A stretch of DNA of 8,172 nt from NCBI GenBank assembly GCA_003456855.1, contig DMOO01000200.1, positions 1 to 8,172 on the forward strand, written 5' to 3'. Each line of letters opens with the position of its first letter. Within the stretch, counting starts at the first letter, position 1. The notes beneath the pieces are model-generated. The model had not been told where the DNA came from. It saw nothing but the letters and a program-made list of their open reading frames with translations, and made no database searches. Source of the stretch: Sphaerochaeta sp. (GTDB lineage Bacteria; Spirochaetota; Spirochaetia; Sphaerochaetales; Sphaerochaetaceae). A program made the position numbers and the translations under genes. Shown here piece after piece: positions 1-6,445 of this stretch.

Positions 1-1293
1 GATCTGCCAGAAGATGAAGCCGACTGTACCGCAGATGATGGAGATGCGACCAGAGTTCTTTGTTGCTCTTGGGATGACAAGTCCAAGACCATAGGCGGCG
101 AACGGTCCGGCACATCTGATACCGAATGCGAATGTGTTCATCGTTGTGATTGGTATTCCAGCGAACGAGATGACCATTGCGACAGCACAGCAGATGATGT
201 TGCAAAGTCTTGTGACTCTGACTTCCTTCATTCCCTCAAGTGAGCTGTTGATGAATGGCTTGTAGATATCGTTGATGATCATTGTTGACATACAAAGCAG
301 GTTGGAGTCTGCGGATGACATCGTTGCTGAGATGATTGCTGCTGAGACGATACCTGTGATGATGGTAGGTGCATAAGCCTGTGTGACTGCCATCATTGCG
401 TTGGATCCGTTGGCTGCGAGGTTCGGGAGGCTGTCCTTGACTGCCAGGGCTGCGAGACCGAGCAGTGTCGGGAAGGCTGCCATTGCCGCCATGAGGATGG
501 CTGAGACGATTGAAGCCTTCTTTGCTGTCGCCTCGTCCTTTGCGGTCTCGAATCTCGAGATCATTTCAGGACCTGAAAGGAAGGTACAGAAGTAGTTGAA
601 GATATAGCCGATTATGAATGCCCAACCGATCTTTGTGAAGCTTGTCTGTCCCTCAGGAAGCTTTGCGGCGATTGCACTCCAACCACCAAGGCCTGAAATG
701 ACGATAGGTGTTGCGACTGCAAGACCGATGAGGATAATCAGGAACTGGACCATATCAGAGATCTGGTCTGCTATCATACCTCCGAATGTCGTGTAGAGGA
801 TGATGATTATTCCAGCGATGATCATACAAAGCTTTGTGTTGAGTCCGGTGAGTGTTGCTACAACGGAACCTGAAGCTGCAACCTGTGATGAGGTAAGGCA
901 GAACAGTGCCAGAATGTTGAGGACTGCAGAGAAGACTGAACTGAACTTTCCGAATCTTCTTCCGACAACCTCAGGGATCGTGACGGCCATTGCCTTTCTG
1001 ATCTTAGGTGCGAAATATGCAAGAGGAATCATTGCGATGGATGCCGCAAGGACATACCACATAGCACTCATTCCCCATGAACCAAAGGCCTTCTGTGCCA
1101 GACCTGTGGTACAGCCGCCTCCAATGTTGTTTGCTGAAAGGGAGAAAGCAACCATGAAGATTCCCATCCTTCTTCCGGCAAGCATGTAGTCCTCAGCTCC
1201 TTTGATTTTGAGTTTTCCTACAATGAAACCCACAAGAAGCATGCCTACCAGATAACCGATTACGATTATCAAAGCACTCGTGTTTACTACCAT
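1..1293 (-). CDS. Sodium:solute symporter (SSS family), partial, C-terminus beyond window
   Basis: A secondary transporter of the SSS (SLC5/PutP-like) family, expected to bring a small solute into the cell with Na+; the substrate cannot be read from sequence. The visible 431 residues are a chain of hydrophobic membrane segments. A first helix (about 7-26) leads into the family's 'EDYMLAGRRMG' region (34-44). YTTFGGMIADQISDMVQF (167-184) is the conserved YT-x-GG-M-x-A-x-x-(S/T)-D-x-x-Q signature. 'ISATMSSADSN' (321-331) followed by 'INDIYKPF' (340-347) matches the TM8 region where PutP and vSGLT hold the Na2 ion, with Ser326-Ser327 as likely ligands. 'TIPEVVGRRFG' (105-115) resembles the VPE-x-x-x-x-RFG motif of pantothenate/proline-type members. 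The ATG at 1293 follows AAAGGAG (1305-1299) at 5-nt spacing. Family members usually run 450-550 residues, so only the last part is missing. It is transcribed divergently from the small genes at 1442. Family call is firm; substrate is open. Confidence 0.93.
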   Translation of the reverse strand, partial: MVVNTSALIIVIGYLVGMLLVGFIVGKLKIKGAEDYMLAGRRMGIFMVAFSLSANNIGGGCTTGLAQKAFGSWGMSAMWYVLAASIAMIPLAYFAPKIRKAMAVTIPEVVGRRFGKFSSVFSAVLNILALFCLTSSQVAASGSVVATLTGLNTKLCMIIAGIIIILYTTFGGMIADQISDMVQFLIILIGLAVATPIVISGLGGWSAIAAKLPEGQTSFTKIGWAFIIGYIFNYFCTFLSGPEMISRFETAKDEATAKKASIVSAILMAAMAAFPTLLGLAALAVKDSLPNLAANGSNAMMAVTQAYAPTIITGIVSAAIISATMSSADSNLLCMSTMIINDIYKPFINSSLEGMKEVRVTRLCNIICCAVAMVISFAGIPITTMNTFAFGIRCAGPFAAYGLGLVIPRATKNSGRISIICGTVGFIFWQI

Positions 1294-1331
1294 ATAATCT
1301 CCTTTTTCTCCTGTAGTATCAGGATATTAAA

Positions 1332-1360
1332 ATTATTACATGCCATTTAGTAACAAGCAA
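1332..1360 (-). promoter_or_regulatory. Candidate sigma-70-like promoter for the symporter
   Basis: On the minus strand, TTGCTT (1360-1355) and AATAAT (1337-1332) are 17 bp apart, and a TG (1340-1339) lies one base before the -10, as in extended -10 promoters. The site is about 40 bp upstream of the symporter start codon. The -35 matches the consensus only in its first three bases, so this is a prediction by eye. Confidence 0.35.
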
Positions 1361-1377
1361 CTTATTTTTGTTTCGCT

Positions 1378-1406
1378 TTGTTGCATACAGAAAAAAAACG
1401 TATATT
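1378..1406 (+). promoter_or_regulatory. Candidate promoter for the 1442-2131 gene pair
   Basis: TTGTTG (1378-1383) and TATATT (1401-1406) are separated by 17 bp and lie just upstream of the two small plus-strand genes. TATATT matches five of six consensus -10 bases; the -35 is weaker. An alternative -10, TATAAC, lies at 1407-1412. A short inverted repeat, ATGGT-ggctg-ACCAT (1422-1436), sits between this site and the gene and could be an operator or chance. Confidence 0.35.
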
Positions 1407-1441
1407 TATAACTTCAGCAAAATGGTGGCTGACCATCGTTT

Positions 1442-1900
1442 TTGTTGAAAGAAGGCATCAATTGTCCTATATTTATGGCAATGGATATTGCTGAAATTGA
1501 AAAATCAACAGGTAGAAAAATCTCATGGCACATGGACTGCAACTTCTATGCAGATTCTGATGGTCATGTCATCGATGGTCCTGTCCTACTGTACCAGACG
1601 GAAGTCACCTTCCACTGCCATGCAGCAAATCTGGATGTTTCATTCGAATCACTTGATGTACTTTATGTTGAGAGTGTCCTTAGATCAGAGGCCATTGCCT
1701 TCGCCAAGGGTGAGATTCCAAAGGTCCACAGGCTGAACCTATTCAGCGCCATGTTCAAGGACACTGTGACTTGGCTTGAACTCGAAGGCAAGAAAATGAT
1801 ATTCCTAGACATGAAGGGAACTGAATTCAAACAGCTTCTCAGCATTGCCCAGGCAAAGCAGAAATACAGCCACACTGTGGCGGGTAGCACAGGAAAATAG
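1442..1900 (+). CDS. Hypothetical protein, about 140-152 residues, function unknown
   Basis: I do not recognise this gene. The product is soluble, with no signal peptide or membrane segment. After a short N-terminal helix ('DIAEIEKST') it looks strand-rich ('VLLYQTEVTFHCHA', 'NLDVSFESLDVLYVE', 'VTWLELEGKKMIFLDM') and ends in an amphipathic helix ('EFKQLLSIAQAKQKY'). That order resembles PH/GRAM-type or similar small beta domains, but only as an impression. The start is uncertain. The listed TTG at 1442 gives the longest frame but lacks a well-spaced ribosome site. ATGs at 1475 or 1481 would give 141 or 139 residues; the nearest purine-rich stretch, AAAGAAGG (1448-1455), is 19 nt from the first. 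It is followed after 3 bp by the zinc-ribbon gene, so the two are probably co-transcribed. Codon use is ordinary, supporting a real gene. Confidence 0.72.
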   Translation: MLKEGINCPIFMAMDIAEIEKSTGRKISWHMDCNFYADSDGHVIDGPVLLYQTEVTFHCHAANLDVSFESLDVLYVESVLRSEAIAFAKGEIPKVHRLNLFSAMFKDTVTWLELEGKKMIFLDMKGTEFKQLLSIAQAKQKYSHTVAGSTGK

Positions 1901-1903
1901 AGA

Positions 1904-2131
1904 ATGGAAAAAATACTTAAAGAAATAGAGCTTCAGGACTGTCCGCTTTGCAACGGCCCAGGCCTTCTTGAGGAGGAAGGCGGCTGGTGCTTCTATGTGA
2001 TGTGCCTGGACTGCGGTTGCCACACTGCAGAGATTCCATATGAGAGTCCGGCTGAGCGCATTACATCAGCAAAGAACGCCGCACATCTGTGGAACATAGG
2101 AAAGGTTCTCAGAAGCGACCCAGGCGAGTGA
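1904..2131 (+). CDS. Lar-like (restriction alleviation family) zinc-ribbon protein, 75 residues
   Basis: A small soluble protein with two paired cysteines, C13-P-L-C16 and C34-L-D-C37-G, expected to bind one zinc ion. The layout CPLC-x-G, then an aromatic/hydrophobic strand ('WCFYVMC'), then CxxCG, then a helix ending '...KNAAHLWN' (57-64) follows the Lar_restr_allev family pattern (CPFCGG ... V-x-C-x-x-CG ... A-x-x-x-WN). Members are typical of phages and mobile elements. The founding Lar of the Rac prophage modulates EcoKI restriction/modification, but most homologues are uncharacterised, so function here should not be assumed. The ATG at 1904 follows AGGAA (1891-1895) by 8 nt, and that site lies inside the end of the upstream gene. 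No restriction system or phage gene is visible in the window. A generic zinc ribbon remains possible. Confidence 0.78.
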   Translation: MEKILKEIELQDCPLCNGPGLLEEEGGWCFYVMCLDCGCHTAEIPYESPAERITSAKNAAHLWNIGKVLRSDPGE

Positions 2132-2145
2132 TATTCTCACTCACC
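2123..2145. terminator. Hairpin between convergent genes, candidate terminator
   Basis: GGcGAGTGA (2123-2131) and TCACTCaCC (2137-2145) form an eight-pair stem with one mismatch around a TATTC loop. On the plus strand the stem is followed by a T-rich run (CTTTCTTTTTC, from 2145), as expected for an intrinsic terminator of the 1442-2131 pair. The hairpin contains the stop codons of both the zinc-ribbon gene (2129-2131) and the convergent membrane iron-sulfur gene (2139-2137). In the minus direction no T-run follows, so termination of the redox operon here is less certain. Confidence 0.5.
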
Positions 2146-2994
2146 TTTCTTTTTCAAATTGAAACCGAACGTTGACTCTATGGCATGAACAGGACACTGA
2201 GCCTTGCATTTTCCGCATCTTATGCACTCTGCGCTGTTCATGTCCTTCAGACACTTCACGTCCATAGGGCACACGCTCTCGCACTTCCCGCAGCCGATGC
2301 ACTTTGACTTGTCTATCTCCATCTGATAGAGACTGAACTTCGAGAAGAGTCCGTAGAAGGCTCCAAGCGGGCAGAGGTACTTGCAGAAAGGCCTGTGGAT
2401 CAGAGTTGATGATATAAGGACAATCAGAAGAACACACATCTTCCAGCTGAACAGGAAGCCCAGTGCGCTTTGCAAAGCAGGATTTGCAAGGATCAATGAA
2501 AGCCCCTCCAGGGCACCCGCCGGGCAGAGATACTTGCAGAACCAGGTCTCACCCATGTCAAAGTCATTTCTGATCAAGACAGGTAGAAGAAGCACCAAGA
2601 CCAGAAGGACTGCATACTTGACGTAGCGCAGAACCTTGTCCAGCTTCGGGTTCACCTTGACCTTCTTTATCGGAATCCTGTGCAGAAGGTCCTGAAGAAG
2701 TCCGAAAGGACAGAGGAATCCGCAGACAAGTCTGCCGAGGACCATTCCGAAGAGCATCATCAAGCCAAGGACGTAGAAGCTGAATCTCTTGTTCCGTGAA
2801 CCCAGCACAGCCTGAAGTGAGCCTATGGGGCAGGAACCCAGCGCACCTGGACAGGAGTAGCAGTTCAGGACCGGGACACATAGGATCTTTGTGCCGCCCT
2901 TGAAGATCTGGCCCTTTGCGAAGCCTGCGGCATAGCCGTTGAAGAAGGCTGCCGCGAGAAGCTGTATGATCGTTCTCTTTCTCTCGTGCTTCAT
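2137..2994 (-). CDS. Polytopic membrane 4Fe-4S protein, NapH/YccM-like
   Basis: A 285-residue inner-membrane iron-sulfur protein expected to pass electrons between soluble carriers and a membrane or extracytoplasmic partner. Two classical [4Fe-4S] motifs lie near the C-terminus, CIGCGKCESVCP (232-243) and CIRCGKCKAQCP (257-268). The preceding membrane part carries three C-x3-CP motifs of the Fer4_5/NapH type: CGFLCP (91-96), CKYLCP (153-158) and CKYLCP (204-209). An N-terminal C-x2-C...CP cluster spans 45-56. Hydrophobic segments are near 72-92, 125-141, 160-180 and 184-200. No FMN-binding domain is present, unlike in NosR/RnfG-linked systems. It is the last gene of the redox operon, starting 7 nt after the CXXC mini-gene, with GGTGAGG as a modest ribosome site. 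The exact partner is unknown, but the arrangement suggests it serves the exported thioredoxin. Confidence 0.9.
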   Translation of the reverse strand: MKHERKRTIIQLLAAAFFNGYAAGFAKGQIFKGGTKILCVPVLNCYSCPGALGSCPIGSLQAVLGSRNKRFSFYVLGLMMLFGMVLGRLVCGFLCPFGLLQDLLHRIPIKKVKVNPKLDKVLRYVKYAVLLVLVLLLPVLIRNDFDMGETWFCKYLCPAGALEGLSLILANPALQSALGFLFSWKMCVLLIVLISSTLIHRPFCKYLCPLGAFYGLFSKFSLYQMEIDKSKCIGCGKCESVCPMDVKCLKDMNSAECIRCGKCKAQCPVHAIESTFGFNLKKKGE

Positions 2995-3001
2995 CTAAGC
3001 C

Positions 3002-3142
3002 TCACCCGATTCCTATGCAAGACAGACAGATGTCCCTGGCCTTTCTGAGCACTATTGTGGCTTCACCTGAGAATATGCCTATCAGAATGAAGGCAACTGC
3101 AATGGCTATTATGGCTATCTGGACAGCCAGTTTCCTCTTCAC
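3002..3142 (-). CDS. CD1871A-type CXXC mini-protein, 46 residues
   Basis: A very short gene with a GTG start. The product begins with basic residues (M-K-R-K), has one membrane helix (about 5-24, rich in Ile, Ala and Val), then a short tail 'SGEATIVLRKARDICLSCIGIG' in which C39-x-x-C42 lies four residues from the end. Single helix, G-E near the helix end and terminal C-x-x-C-I-G-I-G are what I recall of the 'CD1871A family CXXC motif-containing protein', named after a Clostridioides difficile locus. The start overlaps the stop of the TlpA-like gene by 4 bp (GTGA), and GGAG (3154-3151) sits 8 nt before the GTG, so translation is probably coupled. The position between an exported thioredoxin and a membrane iron-sulfur protein suggests a thiol role at the membrane surface. 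Topology is uncertain because both flanks of the helix carry positive charge. Function is not established. Confidence 0.85.
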   Translation of the reverse strand: MKRKLAVQIAIIAIAVAFILIGIFSGEATIVLRKARDICLSCIGIG

Positions 3143-3630
3143 TTGGACTTCTCCAGCAGACTGTTGATGATCTTCATGTAGCCGTCCTTGCTGTTTGCAC
3201 CGACCGCCGTCTGAAGGATGTTGCCCTGGCCGTCAACGAAGAAGCTTGTCGGATAGCCTGAGATGTTGTAATAGGAAAGGACTTCCTTGCCCTTCATCTT
3301 AAGAATGGTGCTTGTCAGCTTGAAGTAGTCCACTATCTCCTTCAGGTCTTTTGGAGCTTCATAGGCGTCTGCACAGATGAAGATAAGATTCACGTTCTCC
3401 GGAAGCTCCTCTGTCATCTGCTGAAGTTCAGGCATCTCAATGATGCAGTAGTAGCACCATGTGGTGAACACGTTGATCATGGTCACATCATATTCCTTGA
3501 ATATCTCTGAAGTGATTACGTCGCTCTTCAGGTCCACGGCCTTGAGTTCGGAGAACGAGTTCTTCGGGCTTGCGGCAAAGACAGAAGACAATGCGATAAC
3601 CAGGAGTAATGCGATCAATAATTTTTTCAT
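3139..3630 (-). CDS. Exported TlpA/ResA-like thioredoxin-fold protein
   Basis: A thioredoxin-fold thiol:disulfide protein outside the cytoplasmic membrane. The product from the ATG at 3630 starts MKKLLIALLLVIALSSVFA, a standard signal peptide with a probable cleavage after V-F-A (no lipobox cysteine). The redox-active site is W-C-Y-Y-C (residues 58-62 of this 163-residue form) and the conserved cis-proline loop is G-Y-P-T (Pro127), followed by 'FFVDGQGNI', typical of TlpA/ResA proteins. A further cysteine lies in 'LIFICADAY'. The Tyr-Tyr dipeptide between the cysteines is unusual; family members more often have proline there. An upstream in-frame ATG at 3645 adds MYNAR, which would fit the signal peptide less well. 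Neither start has a clear ribosome site. The gene follows the reductase gene by about 23 bp and overlaps the CXXC mini-gene by 4 bp. Whether it reduces or oxidises its partner cannot be told. Confidence 0.9.
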   Translation of the reverse strand: MKKLLIALLLVIALSSVFAASPKNSFSELKAVDLKSDVITSEIFKEYDVTMINVFTTWCYYCIIEMPELQQMTEELPENVNLIFICADAYEAPKDLKEIVDYFKLTSTILKMKGKEVLSYYNISGYPTSFFVDGQGNILQTAVGANSKDGYMKIINSLLEKSK

Positions 3631-3653
3631 GCGGGCATTGTACATTATAGAGA

Positions 3654-4886
3654 TTACAGTGGGAAGTCTCCGCGTGGCACCTCAAGCACAATATCTGACA
3701 AAGGGAACGAGATGCATGGGTGGATATGGTCAGTCTCCCTGTCCATCTGGCGTCTTGCCTCGTTCTTCTCTGGGATGTAGACGGATCCGGAGAGCAGTTT
3801 GCTTCTGCACCAGCCACACTCGCCGCTTCTGCACTTTGAAGGTGCAAGGATGCCTGCCCTCTCTATTGCACAGAGTACACTCTCGGAGCTTGAGGCCTTG
3901 ATCTCATAGGTGCAAGGCCCCTGGATCACCTTGACGTTGAAGATCTTGCCCACAGCCTCTGCAGGATAGTCAGGCAGCTTGTCCACGTTCTTCGGAGCAC
4001 CGGTTATCTCACGCCTGACCCTTCGCAGAGGAAGATTGAGCTTCCTGGTCTCCTCGTCCATGAAGTTGTACAGTCCCTCGGGTCCGCAGATGAATAGCGA
4101 ATAGTCACCCTCAGGTGCATAGCGCCTGATGAGGTCTGCGGTCATGAAGCCGTGCTCATAGCCGTTTCTGTTCTCATCGGAGAGCACATGAATCACCTTG
4201 ACCTTGTCGGTCTCGTTCTGGATCATGTCCAGCTCGTTCTTGAAAAGTATGGAGTCCTCGGTTCTGGAGCCGAAGAGAATCGTCAGATTAAAGTCCTCAA
4301 TGGAGTCCCTGATTGCATAGGCCATTGAAAGAAATGGGGTTATTCCACTTCCACCGGCTATCGCTACAACATTCCTGCTGTCTCTGAGCCTGTCGTGGTA
4401 GAAGAATCCGTCAGGACCCGAGATCGTCATGGCATCTCCTTCCTTGACATCGTAGATCAGGTGGTCAGAGACAAAGCCACCAATGGTTCTCTTGACGGTT
4501 ATGCAGACCTTGCCCTCCTTTGTAAGCTTAGGAGATGAAGAGATCGAATAAGGTCTGGTGACGCAGCTGTCACCGATCTTCAGCTTAAGGGAAACGTACT
4601 GCCCAGCTTTGAACCAGGCTGCAGGTGATCCGTCAGCCGTCCTTAGGATCAAAGTCCTGGCCCCGGCCTCAGGTCTCTCGATGATCTTGGAGACAACCAT
4701 CTTCTGTGTCTCAGGATGGAGAAGCCTTGCATTGTTGTTTATCGGGAAGCTTGTGACAATGTCCTTGTCCTCGGCCTGGTCTATGGCCTTGTCCCTTCTT
4801 AGAGGCATGTTCTTGAACTGGAGCATGTCCTTGAACTTGAAGTTGCTGATTCTGACCTTGAGTTTCTTCAGTTTCTCGCTCTTCAT
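3654..4886 (-). CDS. FAD/NAD(P)H reductase with C-terminal [2Fe-2S] ferredoxin domain
   Basis: A 410-residue cytosolic electron-transfer flavoprotein: NAD(P)H to FAD to a [2Fe-2S] cluster. The FAD site R-P-Y-S-I-S (111-116) lies in a beta-barrel domain (about 58-165). The nucleotide domain has GGSGITPF (178-185) and ends with CGPEG (267-271). The plant-type ferredoxin domain (about 315-410) holds C352-x4-C357-x2-C360...C391. The order FNR then ferredoxin resembles class IA-type oxygenase reductases, HCR and NqrF-related proteins, but no oxygenase is nearby. About 57 residues at the N-terminus, basic at first ('KLKKLKVR', 'MPLRRDK'), precede the FNR fold and match nothing I know. The ATG overlaps the stop of the upstream FAD oxidoreductase gene (ATGA), and GGGGAGG (4900-4894) stands 7 nt before it. 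Its partner is probably one of the operon's other redox proteins. Confidence 0.92.
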   Translation of the reverse strand: MKSEKLKKLKVRISNFKFKDMLQFKNMPLRRDKAIDQAEDKDIVTSFPINNNARLLHPETQKMVVSKIIERPEAGARTLILRTADGSPAAWFKAGQYVSLKLKIGDSCVTRPYSISSSPKLTKEGKVCITVKRTIGGFVSDHLIYDVKEGDAMTISGPDGFFYHDRLRDSRNVVAIAGGSGITPFLSMAYAIRDSIEDFNLTILFGSRTEDSILFKNELDMIQNETDKVKVIHVLSDENRNGYEHGFMTADLIRRYAPEGDYSLFICGPEGLYNFMDEETRKLNLPLRRVRREITGAPKNVDKLPDYPAEAVGKIFNVKVIQGPCTYEIKASSSESVLCAIERAGILAPSKCRSGECGWCRSKLLSGSVYIPEKNEARRQMDRETDHIHPCISFPLSDIVLEVPRGDFPL

Positions 4887-6445
4887 ACCGCAGCCTCCCC
4901 ATCAAGTTCCTTGATTGCAATCTGGGCCATCATCTCACCACACTGGTAGGCGGATGAGTAGCCGTCACCTCTAGGACCTCCGGCACCTATTGGTCTTACA
5001 CCCTTGATCGGGTAGTCCTTGTTCATCTGAAGCGTTCTGGAGATGATGTCATCCCAGTCCGTTGTGGCATGGCCGTAGACGCAGCCCTCTGGGGTACCAA
5101 GGTATCTGGCGAATGTCCATGGGGTCGCAATTGCTATCTCCTCGACATGGCCGAAGAGGTCGATGCCCGTCTTCTCCTTCAGATTCATCATGAGCTTCTC
5201 GGCGCACTTGGTCTTGTATTCGGCATAGTCCTCAGGTTTGAGGGGGTCCCAGTCGACAGGGGATCCGAAAGTGGTCAACGAGCAGATGCAGGTCCCTTCC
5301 GGGGAAGCCTTTGGGTTGACCACGTTGTAGCAGACAAGGATGGTGAACTCGTTGGAGTCGAAGCCCTTCATCATGTTGGAGTACTCCTTCTCGGAATCGG
5401 CGGTGCCTACCATGAAGATCGAGTAGTCGTTGATTCCAAGCTCCTCTCTGGTGACATCGAGTCCGAGATGGACCGTGAACATCCTGGCACTGTACCTCTG
5501 CTTTCTTGCGTTGGACAGTCTTCTGAGTCTTGAGGTTACATACTTCTTTGGAACCATCTTTCCATAAACGATGTCATCGTTCACGTTGGCCATCACATAT
5601 TTGCACCTGATATCGCCATAAGCGGTCTTCACACCAGCGACCTGGTCGTTCTCGAATATGATTGACTCGGCCCTGCAGTTGAACCAGATGTCGCCACCCA
5701 GTTCACGGAACTTGTCCTCCAGTGCAACTGAAAGCTCGTGGGATGTGAATGTCGGAATATGGGCACCGTCATCCAGGTAGCAGCGTACCATCATGGCATA
5801 GTGCAGGAAGGACAGATGTCCAAGATCAACACCCAGATAGGACCAATAGGTGGAAAGTATGTCTATGCACCTCTGGGGGAGTCTCAGAGCCTTGAACACT
5901 ATCTTGCTTGAATGGGAGCCAACAACCAGCATGTTGCCGAAGTGCTTGATTGCATACCTCAGGTCATACTTGTCAGTCTTCGAGAAGAAGTTCAGTCCGT
6001 CATTGACCTCGTCGAAAAGCCTGAAGAGCTTCTCCATCTTCTTTCTGGTGCCTGGAACGTACTTCTCCATGGCGTCTATCATGTTATATCTTCCACTTGG
6101 AATCGTTACATCCATCGGACTTCCATCCGAGTACTTTCCAATTACACGGAAGCAATCCTTGACATCAACCCATTTTATAGGCAGATCAAGGTCCTGGAAC
6201 ATCTTTCGCACGGAGCCTGGATTCTCAAGGGTTCCGACACCTGCAAGCTCATGCAGGGACGGGTCCATCTCGAAACGTCCTCTGACGTATGATGAGGCGC
6301 AGCCACCAGGCAGATTGTGCTGCTCGACGATCAGGGTCTTATGACCTGCTCTCTGAAGGTTCAATGCCGCCATGAGACCGGCGTTGCCGGCTCCTATGAC
6401 AACAACATCGTATTGCTTTTCCTTATCTAACACTTCCGTAGCCAT
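4883..6445 (-). CDS. CrtI/phytoene-desaturase-like FAD oxidoreductase
   Basis: An FAD-dependent oxidoreductase of the phytoene dehydrogenase-related group (CrtI, RetSat and many uncharacterised anaerobe proteins). The N-terminal Rossmann motif is V-I-G-A-G-N-A-G (residues 16-23 of this 520-residue form), with the ribose-binding acid in 'LIVEQ' and then 'LPGGCASSY', the diagnostic GG segment that clamps FAD. 'FEMDPSLHELAGVG' follows, as usual in the family. The C-terminal FAD segment is 'GVRPIGAGGPRGDGYSSAYQCGEMMA'-like, with the core G-A-G-G-P-R-G-D-G. Substrate is unknown; no carotenoid synthesis gene is present. It is the first gene of the redox operon and overlaps the reductase gene by 4 bp. 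The start is a judgement: the ATG at 6445 places the Rossmann motif where relatives have it, while a GTG at 6505 or ATG at 6496 would add 20 or 17 residues from an AT-rich stretch with different codon use. None has a good ribosome site. Confidence 0.9.
   Translation of the reverse strand: MATEVLDKEKQYDVVVIGAGNAGLMAALNLQRAGHKTLIVEQHNLPGGCASSYVRGRFEMDPSLHELAGVGTLENPGSVRKMFQDLDLPIKWVDVKDCFRVIGKYSDGSPMDVTIPSGRYNMIDAMEKYVPGTRKKMEKLFRLFDEVNDGLNFFSKTDKYDLRYAIKHFGNMLVVGSHSSKIVFKALRLPQRCIDILSTYWSYLGVDLGHLSFLHYAMMVRCYLDDGAHIPTFTSHELSVALEDKFRELGGDIWFNCRAESIIFENDQVAGVKTAYGDIRCKYVMANVNDDIVYGKMVPKKYVTSRLRRLSNARKQRYSARMFTVHLGLDVTREELGINDYSIFMVGTADSEKEYSNMMKGFDSNEFTILVCYNVVNPKASPEGTCICSLTTFGSPVDWDPLKPEDYAEYKTKCAEKLMMNLKEKTGIDLFGHVEEIAIATPWTFARYLGTPEGCVYGHATTDWDDIISRTLQMNKDYPIKGVRPIGAGGPRGDGYSSAYQCGEMMAQIAIKELDGEAAV

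Noticed and set aside
383..1189. Three plus-strand open frames (383-595, 614-796, 800-1189)
   Set aside because: All antisense to the symporter, which is continuous on the minus strand through 431 codons with family signatures.
1342..1385. Possible inverted repeat built on GCAAC and GTTGC near the divergent promoters
   Set aside because: Only five paired bases with a long spacer; not distinguishable from chance.
3461..3901. 146-codon plus-strand open frame
   Set aside because: Crosses the boundary of the thioredoxin and reductase genes in antisense, and both of those have clear active-site motifs.
5069..5533. 154-codon open frame on the plus strand
   Set aside because: Also antisense to the flavoenzyme; composition reflects reverse-complemented codons and no motif is present.
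5850..6344. 164-codon open frame on the plus strand
   Set aside because: Lies opposite the CrtI-like flavoenzyme gene, whose conserved motifs prove the minus frame. The plus frame gives low-complexity Ser/Pro-rich sequence without domains or a ribosome site.
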